Origin: Actinophytocola xinjiangensis
GTDB taxonomy: Bacteria; Actinomycetota; Actinomycetes; Mycobacteriales; Pseudonocardiaceae
Assembly: GCF_001921215.1 (NCBI RefSeq)
Contig: NZ_MSIF01000002.1
Coordinates: 124,001-188,000, forward strand
Length of the DNA stretch: 64,000 bases
Direction of reading: 5' to 3'
Position numbers and translations under genes: made by a program. The notes beneath the pieces were generated by a model. The model did no database searches. It saw only the letters and a list, made by a program, of their open reading frames with translations, and was not told the origin of the DNA. How positions within the stretch are numbered: position 1 is the stretch's first letter; each line of letters begins with the position of its first letter. Positions 1 through 10,200 of the stretch are shown here, piece after piece.

Positions 1-1
1 G

Positions 2-1714
2 AAACCGTTCTTCTGCCGGACAACGGAGTTCGGCCTGGCGGCGGCCGAGGAGTCCCGGTGCGCGGCGCCGACCACCGTCGACTACCAGTACCGCACCACC
101 AGCAACGACTTCCGTCCGTTGCCCGACCCCGACGACCCGCCGGCCGACGCCGCGACGGTCACCGTCGGTGGCGAGCAGCGGCCCTACGTGGTGCGGGTGG
201 AGACCGGCACGATCAACCGCGCGGTGTACGAGATCGCCGCGCTGCACACCGGGGACGGCCCGTCGCCGACCAGGCCGTCGGCCGAGCCGGCGTGGAACGG
301 CCGGCTGGCCTACGTGTTCGGCGGCGGCTGCAACGGCGGCTACCACCAGGGCGACCGGACCGCCGGGGTGCTCAACGACCTGCTGCTCTCCCGTGGCTAC
401 GCGGTGGCGTCCTCGACGCTGAACGTGCTGGAGAACAACTGCGGCACGGTGCTGTCGGCGGAGACCGCGATGATGGTCAAGGAGCGGTTCGTCGAGGTGT
501 ACGGGCCGGTCACGCACACCATCGGCTGGGGAGGGTCGGGCGGCGCGATCCAGCAGTACCAGATCGCCGACGCCTACCCGGGGATCCTCGACGGCATCGT
601 GCCGACCGTCGCCTACCCCGACCCGCTGACCGTGCTGAACACGGTGGCCGACTGTGGTCTGCTGAACACGTTCTTCGCCGGTCACGGCAGCGACTTCACC
701 GCCGAGCAGCGCCGCGCGGTGTCCGGTTTCGGCAACTACGCGACGTGTGTGGAGTGGGCACGGCAGTTCCTCAGCCGCTTACGTCCGACCGACAGCTGCG
801 CCACGGCCGTCCCGGAGGCGGCACGGTGGGAGATGCGCGGGAACCCCAAGGGCGTGCGGTGTCTGGCGGCCGAGCAGTGGGTCAACCAGCTGGGGCGGGA
901 CACGAAGACGGGGTTCGTGCGTTCCTGGATGGACAACACCGGCGTGCAGTACGGGCTGGCGGCGCTGGGGTCGGGGGCGATCTCCGGTGAGCAGTTCGCG
1001 CGGCTGAACGCGGCGCTCGGCGGCTACAACGTGCTCGGTGACCGGGTGGGCAAGCGGATGGTGGCCGACCCGGTGGCGCTGTCGTCGGCCTACGAGACCG
1101 ACCTGTTCAACACCGCCGGGCTCGGCCTGCGCGACACCCCGGTGATCGACAACCGCACCTTCCTCGACCAGAAGGAGGGCGGGGACATCCACACCGCGGA
1201 GATGTCGTTCGTCATCCGTGAGCGGCTGATCGAGGCCAACGGCGACGCCGACAACCAGGTGATCATCATCGGTGGGCCGGAGCAGGACCGCCAGGACAAG
1301 GCCCTGGCCTACGCGCTGGACGCGATGGAACGCTGGCTGAACGCGATCGCCGCCGACCCCTCCGACGCCGACCGCGCGTCGAAGGTGGTCGCCAACAAGC
1401 CCGACGACCTGGGCGACGGCTGCTACCTGCCCTCCGGCGAGCGGGTCCGCCAGAAGCTGAGCTACCCGGGCGAGGGCCGCTGCGCGGAGTTGTACCCGCT
1501 GTCGGCCAACCCGAGGCTCGCGGCCGGCGCCGACCTGGCGATGAGCGCCCTCAAGTGCGAGTTACGGCCGATCGACTTCGGTGAGTACCCGGTGCCGTTC
1601 ACCCCCGAGCAGCGTTCGGTGCTGCGCGACGCCTTCCCCGGCGGCGTGTGCGACACCGACCGGGCCGGGGTGTCCCAGTCCCGCGCCGAACACCGCTGGC
1701 TGCGCTACGACTGA
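2..1714 (+). CDS. DUF6351-family hydrolase, 5' truncated by window edge
   Basis: The frame is open from the window edge, so the N-terminus, where this family normally has a signal peptide, is missing; about 570 residues are visible. They show a tannase-like alpha/beta-hydrolase layout: a Gly-rich block VFGGGCNGGYHQG, then GWGGSGGAIQQY (nt 527-562) whose Ser is the likely nucleophile, several scattered Cys suggesting an exported disulfide-bonded protein, and a C-terminal block FPGGVCDTDRAGVSQ that I recognise from DUF6351 proteins. The substrate is unknown for the family. The gene converges on the AfsR-type regulator and overlaps its 3' end by 10 nt. An internal TTG at 119 is not a credible start, because conserved sequence continues upstream of it. 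Confidence 0.8.
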   Translation, partial: KPFFCRTTEFGLAAAEESRCAAPTTVDYQYRTTSNDFRPLPDPDDPPADAATVTVGGEQRPYVVRVETGTINRAVYEIAALHTGDGPSPTRPSAEPAWNGRLAYVFGGGCNGGYHQGDRTAGVLNDLLLSRGYAVASSTLNVLENNCGTVLSAETAMMVKERFVEVYGPVTHTIGWGGSGGAIQQYQIADAYPGILDGIVPTVAYPDPLTVLNTVADCGLLNTFFAGHGSDFTAEQRRAVSGFGNYATCVEWARQFLSRLRPTDSCATAVPEAARWEMRGNPKGVRCLAAEQWVNQLGRDTKTGFVRSWMDNTGVQYGLAALGSGAISGEQFARLNAALGGYNVLGDRVGKRMVADPVALSSAYETDLFNTAGLGLRDTPVIDNRTFLDQKEGGDIHTAEMSFVIRERLIEANGDADNQVIIIGGPEQDRQDKALAYALDAMERWLNAIAADPSDADRASKVVANKPDDLGDGCYLPSGERVRQKLSYPGEGRCAELYPLSANPRLAAGADLAMSALKCELRPIDFGEYPVPFTPEQRSVLRDAFPGGVCDTDRAGVSQSRAEHRWLRYD

Positions 1715-4578
1715 GCCGGCTGCCGGGCCATGGCGGCCTGGGTGTCGGCCAGACCGGCGAGCGCCAGGGCCCGCTGGTGGCGGTGGCCGAGGTTCTCGGC
1801 GATGACCAGCGCCTGCTCGTAGTGCTCGACGGCGTCGGCGTGCGCGCCGTTCAGACGGTGCAGTTCCCCCAGGACCAGCAGCGGGTCGGCGGCCTTGAGC
1901 CGGAAACCGGCCTCGCGGGCGATGGCCGCGCAGCGCCACGCCCAGGCGAACGCCTCGGCGCGCATCCCCAGCCGCCAGTACACGGTGGCCAGCACGTGCA
2001 GCTGCGCCTCACCGATCCGGCTGCCCAGCTCGACGACCATCGCGCGGGAGCGTTCCAGGTGCGTGCGGGCGGCGTGGTCGTCGCCGGACCAGTGGTCGGT
2101 CTGGCCGAGCATGAGGTGGACGATCGACTGGAGGTAGGGGTTGTCGACCTCGGTGGCCAGGGCCAGGGCGGTGGTCAGGTGCCGGCGGGCCTCGTCGTGG
2201 CGGCCGAGGTGGGCGAGCACGTCGCCGATCCTGGCCTGGATGTGGGCGTGCAGGACCGTCGGCACGTCGTCGAGGCCGGACACCAGCTCGACGCAGGTCC
2301 GGGCGGCGGCCAGCGCGGCCCGGTGCTGGCCGAGCTGGGTGTGGGTGGAGCTGATGGTGATCAGCGGCAGCGCCGCGAACAGCGGCTCACCGAGGTCCAG
2401 GTACAGCGTGTGCGCGCGCTGGCCACTGGCCAGTGACTCCTCGACGCGGCCGAGCCGGGAGTAGGTGGCGGCCAGGACGCGGGTGATGTGCGCGTAGGCG
2501 AGCCGGTCGCCGCCGGTCACCGCGCGCAGCGCCGCCTGGCACAGGGCGAGCGAGTCGTCGAGGTGGGCGTTCTGCAGGTACCTGGCCAGGACGAGCGCCA
2601 GGTCGACGGTGACCGCCGGGCGCCCGGCGCCCAGCGCCACGGCCACCAGCGTGGCGCGTTCGGCCGCCAGCCAGGCGCGGGCCGCGCGCGGGGTGTCCAG
2701 CGCTGGCCGGGGCGGGTCGGCCGGGGGCGGGACGGGCCGGCGCATGACCTCCTGCGGCTCGACCTGCGCCACGGCCGTGGCCGCCGCGTCGAGGTAGTGC
2801 GCCTCCAGCCGGCGCGTGGCGGCGTCGCGCCCGGCGGCGGTCTCCTCGGTGGTGACCAGCTCGGCGGCGTAGGCGCGGAGCAGGTCGTGGGCGCGGAGCC
2901 GGCCCTCTGGGGAGCGTTCCAGCAGGTAGGCGCTGACCAGCAGGTCGACCGCGCTGCGGGTGGCGTGCAGGTCGGTGCCGGCGAGCGCGGCCAGCGCCAC
3001 GGTGTCGGTGTCGGCGCCGGGATGCAGGCCGGTGAGGCGGAACAGCCGGGCGGCCGGGGCGGGCAGGCCCCGGTAGGACCAGGAGAACACCGCGCGCACC
3101 GACGAGTGGGCGTCGCCGTCGACGTGCAGCACGTCGAGCCGGCCGTGTTCGTCGGACAGTTCGGCGACCAGGTCGGCCAGCCGGGTCGCGGGGCGCGAGT
3201 TGGCCAGCTCGGTGACGATCCGCAGCGCCAGCGGCAGCCGCGCGCACTGCTCGACCAGCACGTCGATCGTGGCCCGGTCGGTGTCCGCGCGTGTGCGCAG
3301 CAGCCGGCCGACCAGCGCCGAGGAGTCGCGCCCGGACAGCGGGCCGAGTTCCAGCCGCCGCGCCCCGTCGCGGACCACCAGGCCGGTGAGCGCGTCGCGG
3401 CTGGTGACCACGACCGCGCAGGTCGGGGTGCCGGGCAGCAGCGGGCGGACCTGCTCGACGGTGCGCGCGTTGTCCAGCACGACCAGCAGCGCCCGCCCGG
3501 CGCACTCGCTGCGCAGCCGCATCGCCCGCCCGTCGGTGTCCGGTGGGAGCTGGTGGCTGGGCACGCCGAGCTGGTGCAGGACGGTGCCCAGCGCCTCGTT
3601 GGCGCGCAGTGGCTCGTCGGGGCCGTAGCCGCGCAGGTCGACGTGCAGCTGGCCGTCGGGGAAGCGGTCGGCGGCCAGCCGCGCCCAGTGCACCACCAGC
3701 GCGGTCTTGCCGACGCCGCCCGCGCCGGAGACCACCACCAGCGGCCCGGCGCCGGCTGCGGTGTCCAGTTCGGACAGCTCGACGTCGCGGCCGACGAAGT
3801 CGGCGACGACGTGCGGGAGCTGGCGGGGCACGGGGCGGCGGGCCTGCTCGGCGTCGAGGTCGGCGCCGGCGAGGATGCGCTGCTCGACGGCCCGCAGTTC
3901 GGGGCCGGGTTCCAGGCCGAGCTCGTCGACCAGGCGGCGGCGGGTGCGGCGGAACACGGCGAGCGCGTCGGCCTGCCGGCCGCAGCGGTGGAGCGCGGTC
4001 ATCAGCTGCCCGCACAGCCGTTCCCGCAGCGGGTGCCGGGCGACGGCCTCGGTGAGCTCGCCGGTGATCTCGGTGTGCCGGCCGGCGCGCAGCTCGGCGT
4101 CGTAGAGCAGTTCCCTGGCCGACTCGCGACGCTCGGCCAGGCGCCAGGCCTCGCCGAGGACCCCCACGGCGTCGACGCCGTCGTAGGCCTCGCCGTACCA
4201 CAGGGACAGTGCGCGGCGGATGGTGGTGGCGCGGCGGGCCGGGTCCGGTTCGTCACGCGCCCGGTCCAGCAGGGCCTCGAAGCCGACGGCGTCGACCTCG
4301 TCGTCGTGGGTGGCCAGCCGGTAGGCGCCGTGCTCGAACCGCAGCCGCGCCGGGTCGTCGAGCACCCGGCGCAGGCGGGTCACGTGGACCTGGAGGCGGC
4401 TGGAGCCGGGGGTGTACGGCTCGCCGGGCCACAGGGCGTCGAACAGCGCCTCGGTCGACACCCCGGTGTCCGGTCCGGACAGCAGCACCGCGAGCAGCTT
4501 GCGCTGCAACGTTCCCAGGGACACCACCGTGCCGTCGGCGCGCACGATCCGCACCGGGCCGAGAACCTGGAACTCCAT
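1705..4578 (-). CDS. AfsR/SARP-type transcriptional regulator (BTAD, NB-ARC, TPR)
   Basis: A 957-residue regulator built like AfsR. It has an N-terminal OmpR-like winged helix (residues 1-90, beginning MEFQVLGPVRIV) and a bacterial transcriptional activator domain (about 95-245, including PLRERLCGQLMTALHRCGR). A STAND/NB-ARC ATPase follows with P-loop SGAGGVGKT near residue 286, then a Walker-B-like LLVVLDNARTVEQV. C-terminal TPR-like helices run from about 600 to the end. Such proteins bind direct repeats near promoters and activate secondary metabolism or development, with ATP binding as the switch. The start at 4578 is chosen because an AGGAGG lies just upstream and homology begins exactly there; the frame stays open further upstream without conserved sequence. 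It is divergent from a WXG-like gene pair. Confidence 0.92.
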   Translation of the reverse strand: MEFQVLGPVRIVRADGTVVSLGTLQRKLLAVLLSGPDTGVSTEALFDALWPGEPYTPGSSRLQVHVTRLRRVLDDPARLRFEHGAYRLATHDDEVDAVGFEALLDRARDEPDPARRATTIRRALSLWYGEAYDGVDAVGVLGEAWRLAERRESARELLYDAELRAGRHTEITGELTEAVARHPLRERLCGQLMTALHRCGRQADALAVFRRTRRRLVDELGLEPGPELRAVEQRILAGADLDAEQARRPVPRQLPHVVADFVGRDVELSELDTAAGAGPLVVVSGAGGVGKTALVVHWARLAADRFPDGQLHVDLRGYGPDEPLRANEALGTVLHQLGVPSHQLPPDTDGRAMRLRSECAGRALLVVLDNARTVEQVRPLLPGTPTCAVVVTSRDALTGLVVRDGARRLELGPLSGRDSSALVGRLLRTRADTDRATIDVLVEQCARLPLALRIVTELANSRPATRLADLVAELSDEHGRLDVLHVDGDAHSSVRAVFSWSYRGLPAPAARLFRLTGLHPGADTDTVALAALAGTDLHATRSAVDLLVSAYLLERSPEGRLRAHDLLRAYAAELVTTEETAAGRDAATRRLEAHYLDAAATAVAQVEPQEVMRRPVPPPADPPRPALDTPRAARAWLAAERATLVAVALGAGRPAVTVDLALVLARYLQNAHLDDSLALCQAALRAVTGGDRLAYAHITRVLAATYSRLGRVEESLASGQRAHTLYLDLGEPLFAALPLITISSTHTQLGQHRAALAAARTCVELVSGLDDVPTVLHAHIQARIGDVLAHLGRHDEARRHLTTALALATEVDNPYLQSIVHLMLGQTDHWSGDDHAARTHLERSRAMVVELGSRIGEAQLHVLATVYWRLGMRAEAFAWAWRCAAIAREAGFRLKAADPLLVLGELHRLNGAHADAVEHYEQALVIAENLGHRHQRALALAGLADTQAAMARQPAQS

Positions 4579-4674
4579 CGCAGCCTCCTGGCCGGACCCT
4601 ACCCACGGGCCTGGCGCGGACCGGCGAGTTTCGGTTCTGGCCGAACATGTAAGCGCGATGCAAGTGTTTGTTCG

Positions 4675-4680
4675 TACCGT
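4675..4680 (+). promoter_or_regulatory. Candidate -10 box for a leaderless WXG-like mRNA
   Basis: TACCGT ends seven bases before the ATG at 4688, and no Shine-Dalgarno lies between. This fits transcription starting at or next to the start codon. No convincing -35 hexamer is seen. A short dyad, TTCGG-6-CCGAA, lies upstream at about 4630-4645 between the two divergent genes and could be an operator. Confidence 0.35.
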
Positions 4681-4687
4681 CCGGTCC

Positions 4688-5824
4688 ATGTCATTCTCCG
4701 TAGACACGGACGCCCTGTGGTCGTTCCGCGACCTGGTGGGCAACCTGAAATCCGATGCCATGGCGATGGACGCGTTCATCTCCGAGAACAGGGTGATGAG
4801 CCTGCACGAGGAGGGCCTGGCGAACCGGCTGGCCTTCGGCCACGAGGGCATCGTGCGGGACATGCAGTACCGGGTGGGCATGCTGCGCGACGAGGCGGGC
4901 AACTCCGCGAAAGGCGTGGAAAACACCGCCGTCCTCTACGAGGAGCAGGAGCAGGACAACGCCCAGACACTCGACGAGGCCTACCCTGACGCCGGGGCCT
5001 ACGAGCAGGACCCGGACCGTGCGGGGGAGCCGGACTCGGCGGGCAAGTCCGGGTTCCCGCACTACCGGGCGGAGAACGCCCTGACGATGGGGGACATCCC
5101 GACCAAGGCCGAGATGATGGCCCACGACGTGGAGGACTGGGCGCGCACCGGCCTCGACGGGATCAGCATGATCGGGCTGTGCCGCATGGTCTGGGAGAAC
5201 GCGGTCGGTTTCGACCTGACCGACTGGATCCGCAAGTGGTACTTCGGGGACTGGGAGGGCTGGGCGAGGTGCGTCCAGATGTGGAAGGCGTGCGCGGAGA
5301 CCACCGACATCATCGCGGAGAACCTCTGGGCCGGTATCGGTGAGCTCGCCGAGACCTGGGAGGGGCGCGCGTTCGAGGACGCCGACACCTACTTCCGGCA
5401 GTTCCGCGACGCCATCTACGTCGAGCACGACGCGTTCTCCGCCCTGGAGAAGATCTACGAGCTGATCATGGAGGCGATCTTCGAGATCCACCTCCTGATG
5501 AACGACGTGATCAACACGGCGGTGGACCTCGCGATCCAGATCGCGACGTTGGGCACGGCCGGAGGGATCAAGGCGGCCATCAAGGCGGCGCTGAGCGTCG
5601 GCGCCTCGAACCCGGTGTCCACGCTCATCAACTGCGTCAGCTCGCTCGGCACGCTGCTCACGCTCGCCTCGGACGTGGTCAAGATCGTCGAGACGGTGTC
5701 CTCGGCCACCGATCTGCCGCAGGTCCCGGCGTGCGAGCTGGAGAAGTTCGACCCGGTGGGCCGGGAGTACGGCTACGAGTACCAGGAGCAGGAGCAGCCG
5801 CCGACCGATGTGGAAGGACCCTGA
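4688..5824 (+). CDS. WXG100-like putative type VII secretion substrate
   Basis: A 378-residue, largely helical protein without a signal peptide. The first 100 residues look like an ESX/WXG100-type helical hairpin (MSFSVDTDALWSFRDLVGNL onward). A second hairpin later contains AETWEGRAFEDADTYF, a W-x-G turn followed by a Tyr-rich helix. A hydrophobic segment (TALDL-type Ala/Ile-rich stretch, about residues 270-330) precedes an acidic, Gln/Glu-rich tail. This build resembles proteins exported by actinobacterial type VII systems, but no ESX machinery gene is in the window, so secretion is inference. The downstream gene starts two bases after its stop, so the two are almost certainly one transcript. 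Confidence 0.6.
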   Translation: MSFSVDTDALWSFRDLVGNLKSDAMAMDAFISENRVMSLHEEGLANRLAFGHEGIVRDMQYRVGMLRDEAGNSAKGVENTAVLYEEQEQDNAQTLDEAYPDAGAYEQDPDRAGEPDSAGKSGFPHYRAENALTMGDIPTKAEMMAHDVEDWARTGLDGISMIGLCRMVWENAVGFDLTDWIRKWYFGDWEGWARCVQMWKACAETTDIIAENLWAGIGELAETWEGRAFEDADTYFRQFRDAIYVEHDAFSALEKIYELIMEAIFEIHLLMNDVINTAVDLAIQIATLGTAGGIKAAIKAALSVGASNPVSTLINCVSSLGTLLTLASDVVKIVETVSSATDLPQVPACELEKFDPVGREYGYEYQEQEQPPTDVEGP

Positions 5825-5825
5825 G

Positions 5826-6296
5826 ATGACCAACCCGTTCCTGCGTGACCTGCCGCCGCCCCCGGTCAGCCGCGAGACGATGCGCGCCCTCGAACAGCAG
5901 ACGCTGCACCGCATGGAGACCGGGGGCAATCCGGTGTTCGCCGAGCTGGCCCGCGAGGTGCGGGCCGGGCGGACGACGCTGCGCGAGGCGGCGACCAGCC
6001 TGGCCTACCGGGACGCCTTCGACGAGGCCGCCGCCAACCTGGAGAAGGCGTTGCGTGGCTTCAGCGTCGACGAGATCGCCCAGCTCGCCGACGGCCGCAA
6101 CGTCGACGAGCTGCTGTCCCGGATCCCGGACGAGACGCCCGAGCCTTCGGCGGAGCCCGACCCGGAGCCGCCGGCCCGTCCGGCCGACGACGAGGACTTC
6201 GACGGCCCGATCATGACCAGCCCACTGCCGCCGGTCAGGGACGCCGATCCGGGTCAGCATCCCCAGCGTGCGCGCTGGAACCGCCGCTGGGACTAG
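5826..6296 (+). CDS. Small acidic/proline-rich partner of the WXG-like protein
   Basis: 156 residues, not recognised. The N-terminal two thirds are predicted helical (RETMRALEQQTLHRMETG, then FDEAAANLEKALRGFSVDEI), followed by an acidic Pro/Glu/Asp-rich tail ending in Trp-containing basic residues. It has neither a signal peptide nor a membrane segment. It starts one base after the stop of the WXG-like gene, within the sequence TGAGATG, and its job is probably tied to that protein (chaperone or co-substrate is a guess). Its TAG stop shares the palindrome CTAG with the stop of the convergent sulfotransferase gene, giving a 4-nt overlap. Confidence 0.75.
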   Translation: MTNPFLRDLPPPPVSRETMRALEQQTLHRMETGGNPVFAELAREVRAGRTTLREAATSLAYRDAFDEAAANLEKALRGFSVDEIAQLADGRNVDELLSRIPDETPEPSAEPDPEPPARPADDEDFDGPIMTSPLPPVRDADPGQHPQRARWNRRWD

Positions 6297-7165
6297 TTGG
6301 GGTGCAGCCAGGCGACGAGGTCGGGGGTGGCCAGCTCGCCGACCCGGCGGTCGTAGTGCTCGGTGGCGCGCTCGTCGAGCACCGCCCGCCACTGTCCACT
6401 TGAGCCGGTACGGAAGAAGCCCTGGTTGTCCCGCCACAGTCCCGCGTCGACGCCTGGCGCGAGCTCGTCGGCGCGGCGGCGCATGCTGTCGAAGGTGGCG
6501 GCCTTGGCCAGTTCGGTGATCCGTTCAGGGGTGTGGTCGATCGACAGGGCCGCCGCCAGCCGGCCGAGTTCGCCCGGCAGGTCGGCCTTCAGGTCCTGGT
6601 AGTGGAACAGGGCGACGTTCGGGGCGTCGCGGCGGTCCCAGAACGTTCGTTGGTGGTGCACGATGTTCGCGAGTGTCACTCCCCGGGTGGTCGAGTGGAG
6701 CGCGAACTCGGCGTCGGCCCAGCGGTAGAAGCGTTCCAGCGGGTCGGCCGGCGGCGGGCCCTCGATGCGGGCCCTGGCCTCGGCGGAGAGGTTGGCGGTC
6801 GCGTTCTCGAACGACACCATGACGTCACGCGGATCGCGGCCGACACCCACATAGGTGACCTCCGGATGGTGGGGCAGGCCGTCGAGCGGGGTATGGGTCT
6901 TGATGAAACGCCTGTGCCGCTGGGCTTCCAGCTGCGCGTGGACATCGGTCACGTTGTGCGTGGTGGTGTCCAGCCACGGTGAGATCTCGGTCAGTGGTCG
7001 GTCGAGGTCGGGGGTGTCGAAGATCAGCAGGGCGCACAACATCTGCATCCACGTCGTGCCGCTTTTTGCCGGTGTGCTGATCACGACGTCACCCGGACGG
7101 ACACGGAATCCGTTCCACAGGGCGCTGTCGCTGATCAGAGTTCGGTACCTCCGGGGCTCGGTCAT
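6293..7165 (-). CDS. Sulfotransferase domain protein
   Basis: A 290-residue cytosolic PAPS-dependent sulfotransferase candidate. The 5'-phosphosulfate loop TPAKSGTTW is at residues 31-39. A conserved FIKTHTPLDGLP block follows, then VGRDPRDVMVSFEN, which fits the 3'-phosphate-binding region. The C-terminal G-x-x-G-x-W motif appears as TGSSGQWRAVLDE. Length and order match the sulfotransferase 1 family that transfers sulfate to hydroxyl or amine groups of small molecules; the acceptor is unknown. The ATG at 7165 is chosen because homology begins there; the frame upstream has no family sequence. It is transcribed divergently from the Tat-exported amidohydrolase, with only 69 bp between them. 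Confidence 0.88.
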   Translation of the reverse strand: MTEPRRYRTLISDSALWNGFRVRPGDVVISTPAKSGTTWMQMLCALLIFDTPDLDRPLTEISPWLDTTTHNVTDVHAQLEAQRHRRFIKTHTPLDGLPHHPEVTYVGVGRDPRDVMVSFENATANLSAEARARIEGPPPADPLERFYRWADAEFALHSTTRGVTLANIVHHQRTFWDRRDAPNVALFHYQDLKADLPGELGRLAAALSIDHTPERITELAKAATFDSMRRRADELAPGVDAGLWRDNQGFFRTGSSGQWRAVLDERATEHYDRRVGELATPDLVAWLHPN

Positions 7166-7234
7166 CGTTCGAGTTTGCCACGGGTGCGACAATTTCTCCT
7201 GATTGCCAAGGAAAGGCTCTTTCGGGGAGGGCTC

Positions 7235-10200
7235 GTGAACGAGGCAGAAATCACCCGCCGCGAGGTTCTCGTCGGCGCCGGCCTGCTGGCCGGCACGACC
7301 GTTCTGGGCGGTGGTGCCACGACATCCGCGGCCTCCGCGCTGACCGAGGACCTCACGGTGGCCGAGGGCACCAACATCGCCGCGCACGTGTCGCCCGACG
7401 GCACGGCGGTCGCGTTGGACCTGGTGACCGCCATCTGGACGGTGCCGATCGTCGGCGGGCCGGCACGCCGGCTGACCGGCGACGACACCGACGCGACCCA
7501 GCCCTGCTGGTTCCCCGGCGGGCGCGCGCTGGCCTTCCAGGCCTACCGCGACGGCAACTACCACCTGTGGACGATCCGGCCCGACGGCACCGGCGCCCGC
7601 CAGCTCACCACCGGCCCGTTCGACCACCGCGAGCCCCGGGTGTCCCCCGACGGCGCGACGATCGCGTTCGCCTCCGACCGGGGCGGGACCGGCAGCTACG
7701 GCCTGTACACCCTGGAGGTGGCCACCGGCGCGGTCACCGCCCGCACCGACACCCCGGCCGAGGAGGCCATGCCGGCCTGGTCGCCGGACGGAACCCGCCT
7801 CGCGCACACCGTCGACGCCACCGCGATCGACGTGCTGGACCTGGCCACCGGCGCCACCACCCGCGCGGTCACCGCCCCGGCCGGCGCGACCCTGTTCGGC
7901 CCGTCGTTCGCGCCCGACGGCACCACGCTGGCCTATGTGCGGATCGCCGGCGCCACCGCCGAACTGGTCGTGGGAGACCGGGTGGTCAGCGACGACGGCG
8001 AGGACGTGTTCGGCTTCGCGCCGACCTGGCTGTCGGCCACCGAACTCGCCTACACGGCCGATGGCCAGGTCAAACGCCGCCGGCTCGACGGTGGCGCCAC
8101 GGTGGTGCCGTTCGCGGCGCGGGTGCCGGTGGTGCCCCGCCCGCACTACGACCGCGCCGTGCCCGACCTCGACCCGACCCGCGAGCGCCCGGTCGTCGGC
8201 ATCGCGTCGCCGGTGGCCTCGCCGGACGGCACCCGGGTCGCCTTCCGCGCGCTCAACGCGCTGTGGCTGCTCACGGTCGGCGACCCGACGCCGGTCACGC
8301 TCGTCGAGGACGGCTACTTCAACTCCGACCCCGACTTCGCCCCCGACGGCCGGTCGATCGTCTACGCCTCCGACCGCGCCGGTGACGCCGACCTGTGGCG
8401 CCACGACCTGGCCACCGGCGACCGGCATCGCCTCAGCGCCCTGCCCGGCGCGCAGCTGACCCCCCGGTTCTCCCCGGCCGGCGACCGGATCGCCTACACC
8501 GACCACGACGGCGCCGTGTGGGTGCTCGACGTGGCCACCGGCACCCCGACCCAGGTCGTCGCGCCGCTGTTCATGCCGGGCCGGCCGTCATGGTCGCCGG
8601 ACGGGCGCACGCTCGCGCTGGCGGCGGTCAAGCCGTACTCGCGCCGGTTCCGCGAGGGCACCAGCCAGGTGCTGACCGTCGAGGTGGCCACCGGCGCCCT
8701 GACCTACACCGAGCCGCTGCCGCACGCGTCCATCGCCACGCGCGGCGACGACGGCCCGGTCTGGTCACCCGACGGGCGGTACCTGGCGTTCGTCGTCGAG
8801 TCGTGCGCGTGGGTGGTGCCGGTCGACGCGGCCGGCCGGTTCACCGGGCCGGCGAGGCAGGTCACCCGCGAGGTGACCGACTCGCTGTCCTGGCTGGGCG
8901 CGGACCGTCTGCTGTACCTGCACAACGGGACGCTGCGGTCGGTCCCGGTGGCCGGTGGGCGGCCGGCGGACATTCCGGTGAGGTTGCGCTGGCGTCCGGC
9001 GCGGGTCCGTGGGCGGGAGGTGATCCGGGCCGGCGCGTTGTGGGACGGCCGGTCGGCCGGTCTGCGCCGGTCGGTCGACATCGTGGTCGAGGACGGCCGG
9101 GTCGCCGACGTGCTGCCGCAGGGGAGTCGACCGTACACGGTGGACGCCCGGGAGCTGACCGTGATGCCGGGCCTGATCGACGCGCACAACCACTGGCACC
9201 TGCGCGGCCGGCAGTGGGGCGATCGTCAGGGCCGGCTGTGGCTCGCCTACGGCATCACCACGACCCGTTCGCCGGGCGACCCGGCGTACCAGCTGGTGGA
9301 GACCCGGGAGGCGCTGGCCGCCGGCACGCGGACGGGGCCGAGACTGTTCGGCACGGGCGAGGCGGTCGACGGTTCCCGCGTGTACTACAACTTCATGCGC
9401 CCCACCCGGTCGCTCGCCCAGCTGACGCTGGAACTGGAGCGGGCGCGGGCGCTGGGCTACGACCTGATCAAGACCTACGTCCGGCTGCCGGTGCACGCCC
9501 AGCGCAGGGTGGTGGGCATGGCTCACCGGGCGGGCATGCCGCTCTCGTCGCACTACCTGTACCCGGCCGAGCGCATCGGCATGGACGGCATGGAGCACAC
9601 CGGGGCGACCAACCGGCTCGGCTACTCGCACACGGTGTCCCGCCTGGGCCGCGCGTACGCCGACGCGGTCACCCTGTTCGTGCGTTCGGGCATGTCTCTC
9701 ACCCCGACCCTGTTCAACTCGAGCGCCATCTACGCGCAGGACCGCTCGTTGGTGGAGGACGCGCGGACCAGAACCCTGTTCCCCGCCTGGGAGTACCAGC
9801 GCTACGTGGAGAAGGCGGATTCGGCCGGCACGCCCGCCGGTGAGGCGGCGGCGGCGCTGCTGGCGGCCAACGTGGACATGGTGCTGCGGGTGCACCGGGG
9901 CGGCGGCTACGTCATCGCCGGCACCGACGCGCCGCTGGACAACGTCGCGGTGTCGCTGCACGCGAACCTGCGCGCGATGGTCCGCCACGGCTTCACCCCC
10001 CACGAGGCCCTGACCACGGCGACGGTCAACCCGGCCCGCTGGCTGGGCCTGCCGGGGCGGCTCGGCGAGGTGCGCCGGGGCGCGCACGCCGACCTGTCGT
10101 TCGTCACCGGCGACCCGCTGGCCGACATCCGCGCGGCGGCCGCCGTGGAGATGGTGATGGTCGGCGGCCGGCTGTCCACGGTGCCCGACCTGCTCGCCCC

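Noticed and set aside
2488-4989. A long plus-strand ORF opposite the AfsR-type gene
   Set aside because: It is a low-complexity Gly/Val/Gln shadow produced by high GC third positions; the minus strand encodes clear BTAD and NB-ARC motifs.
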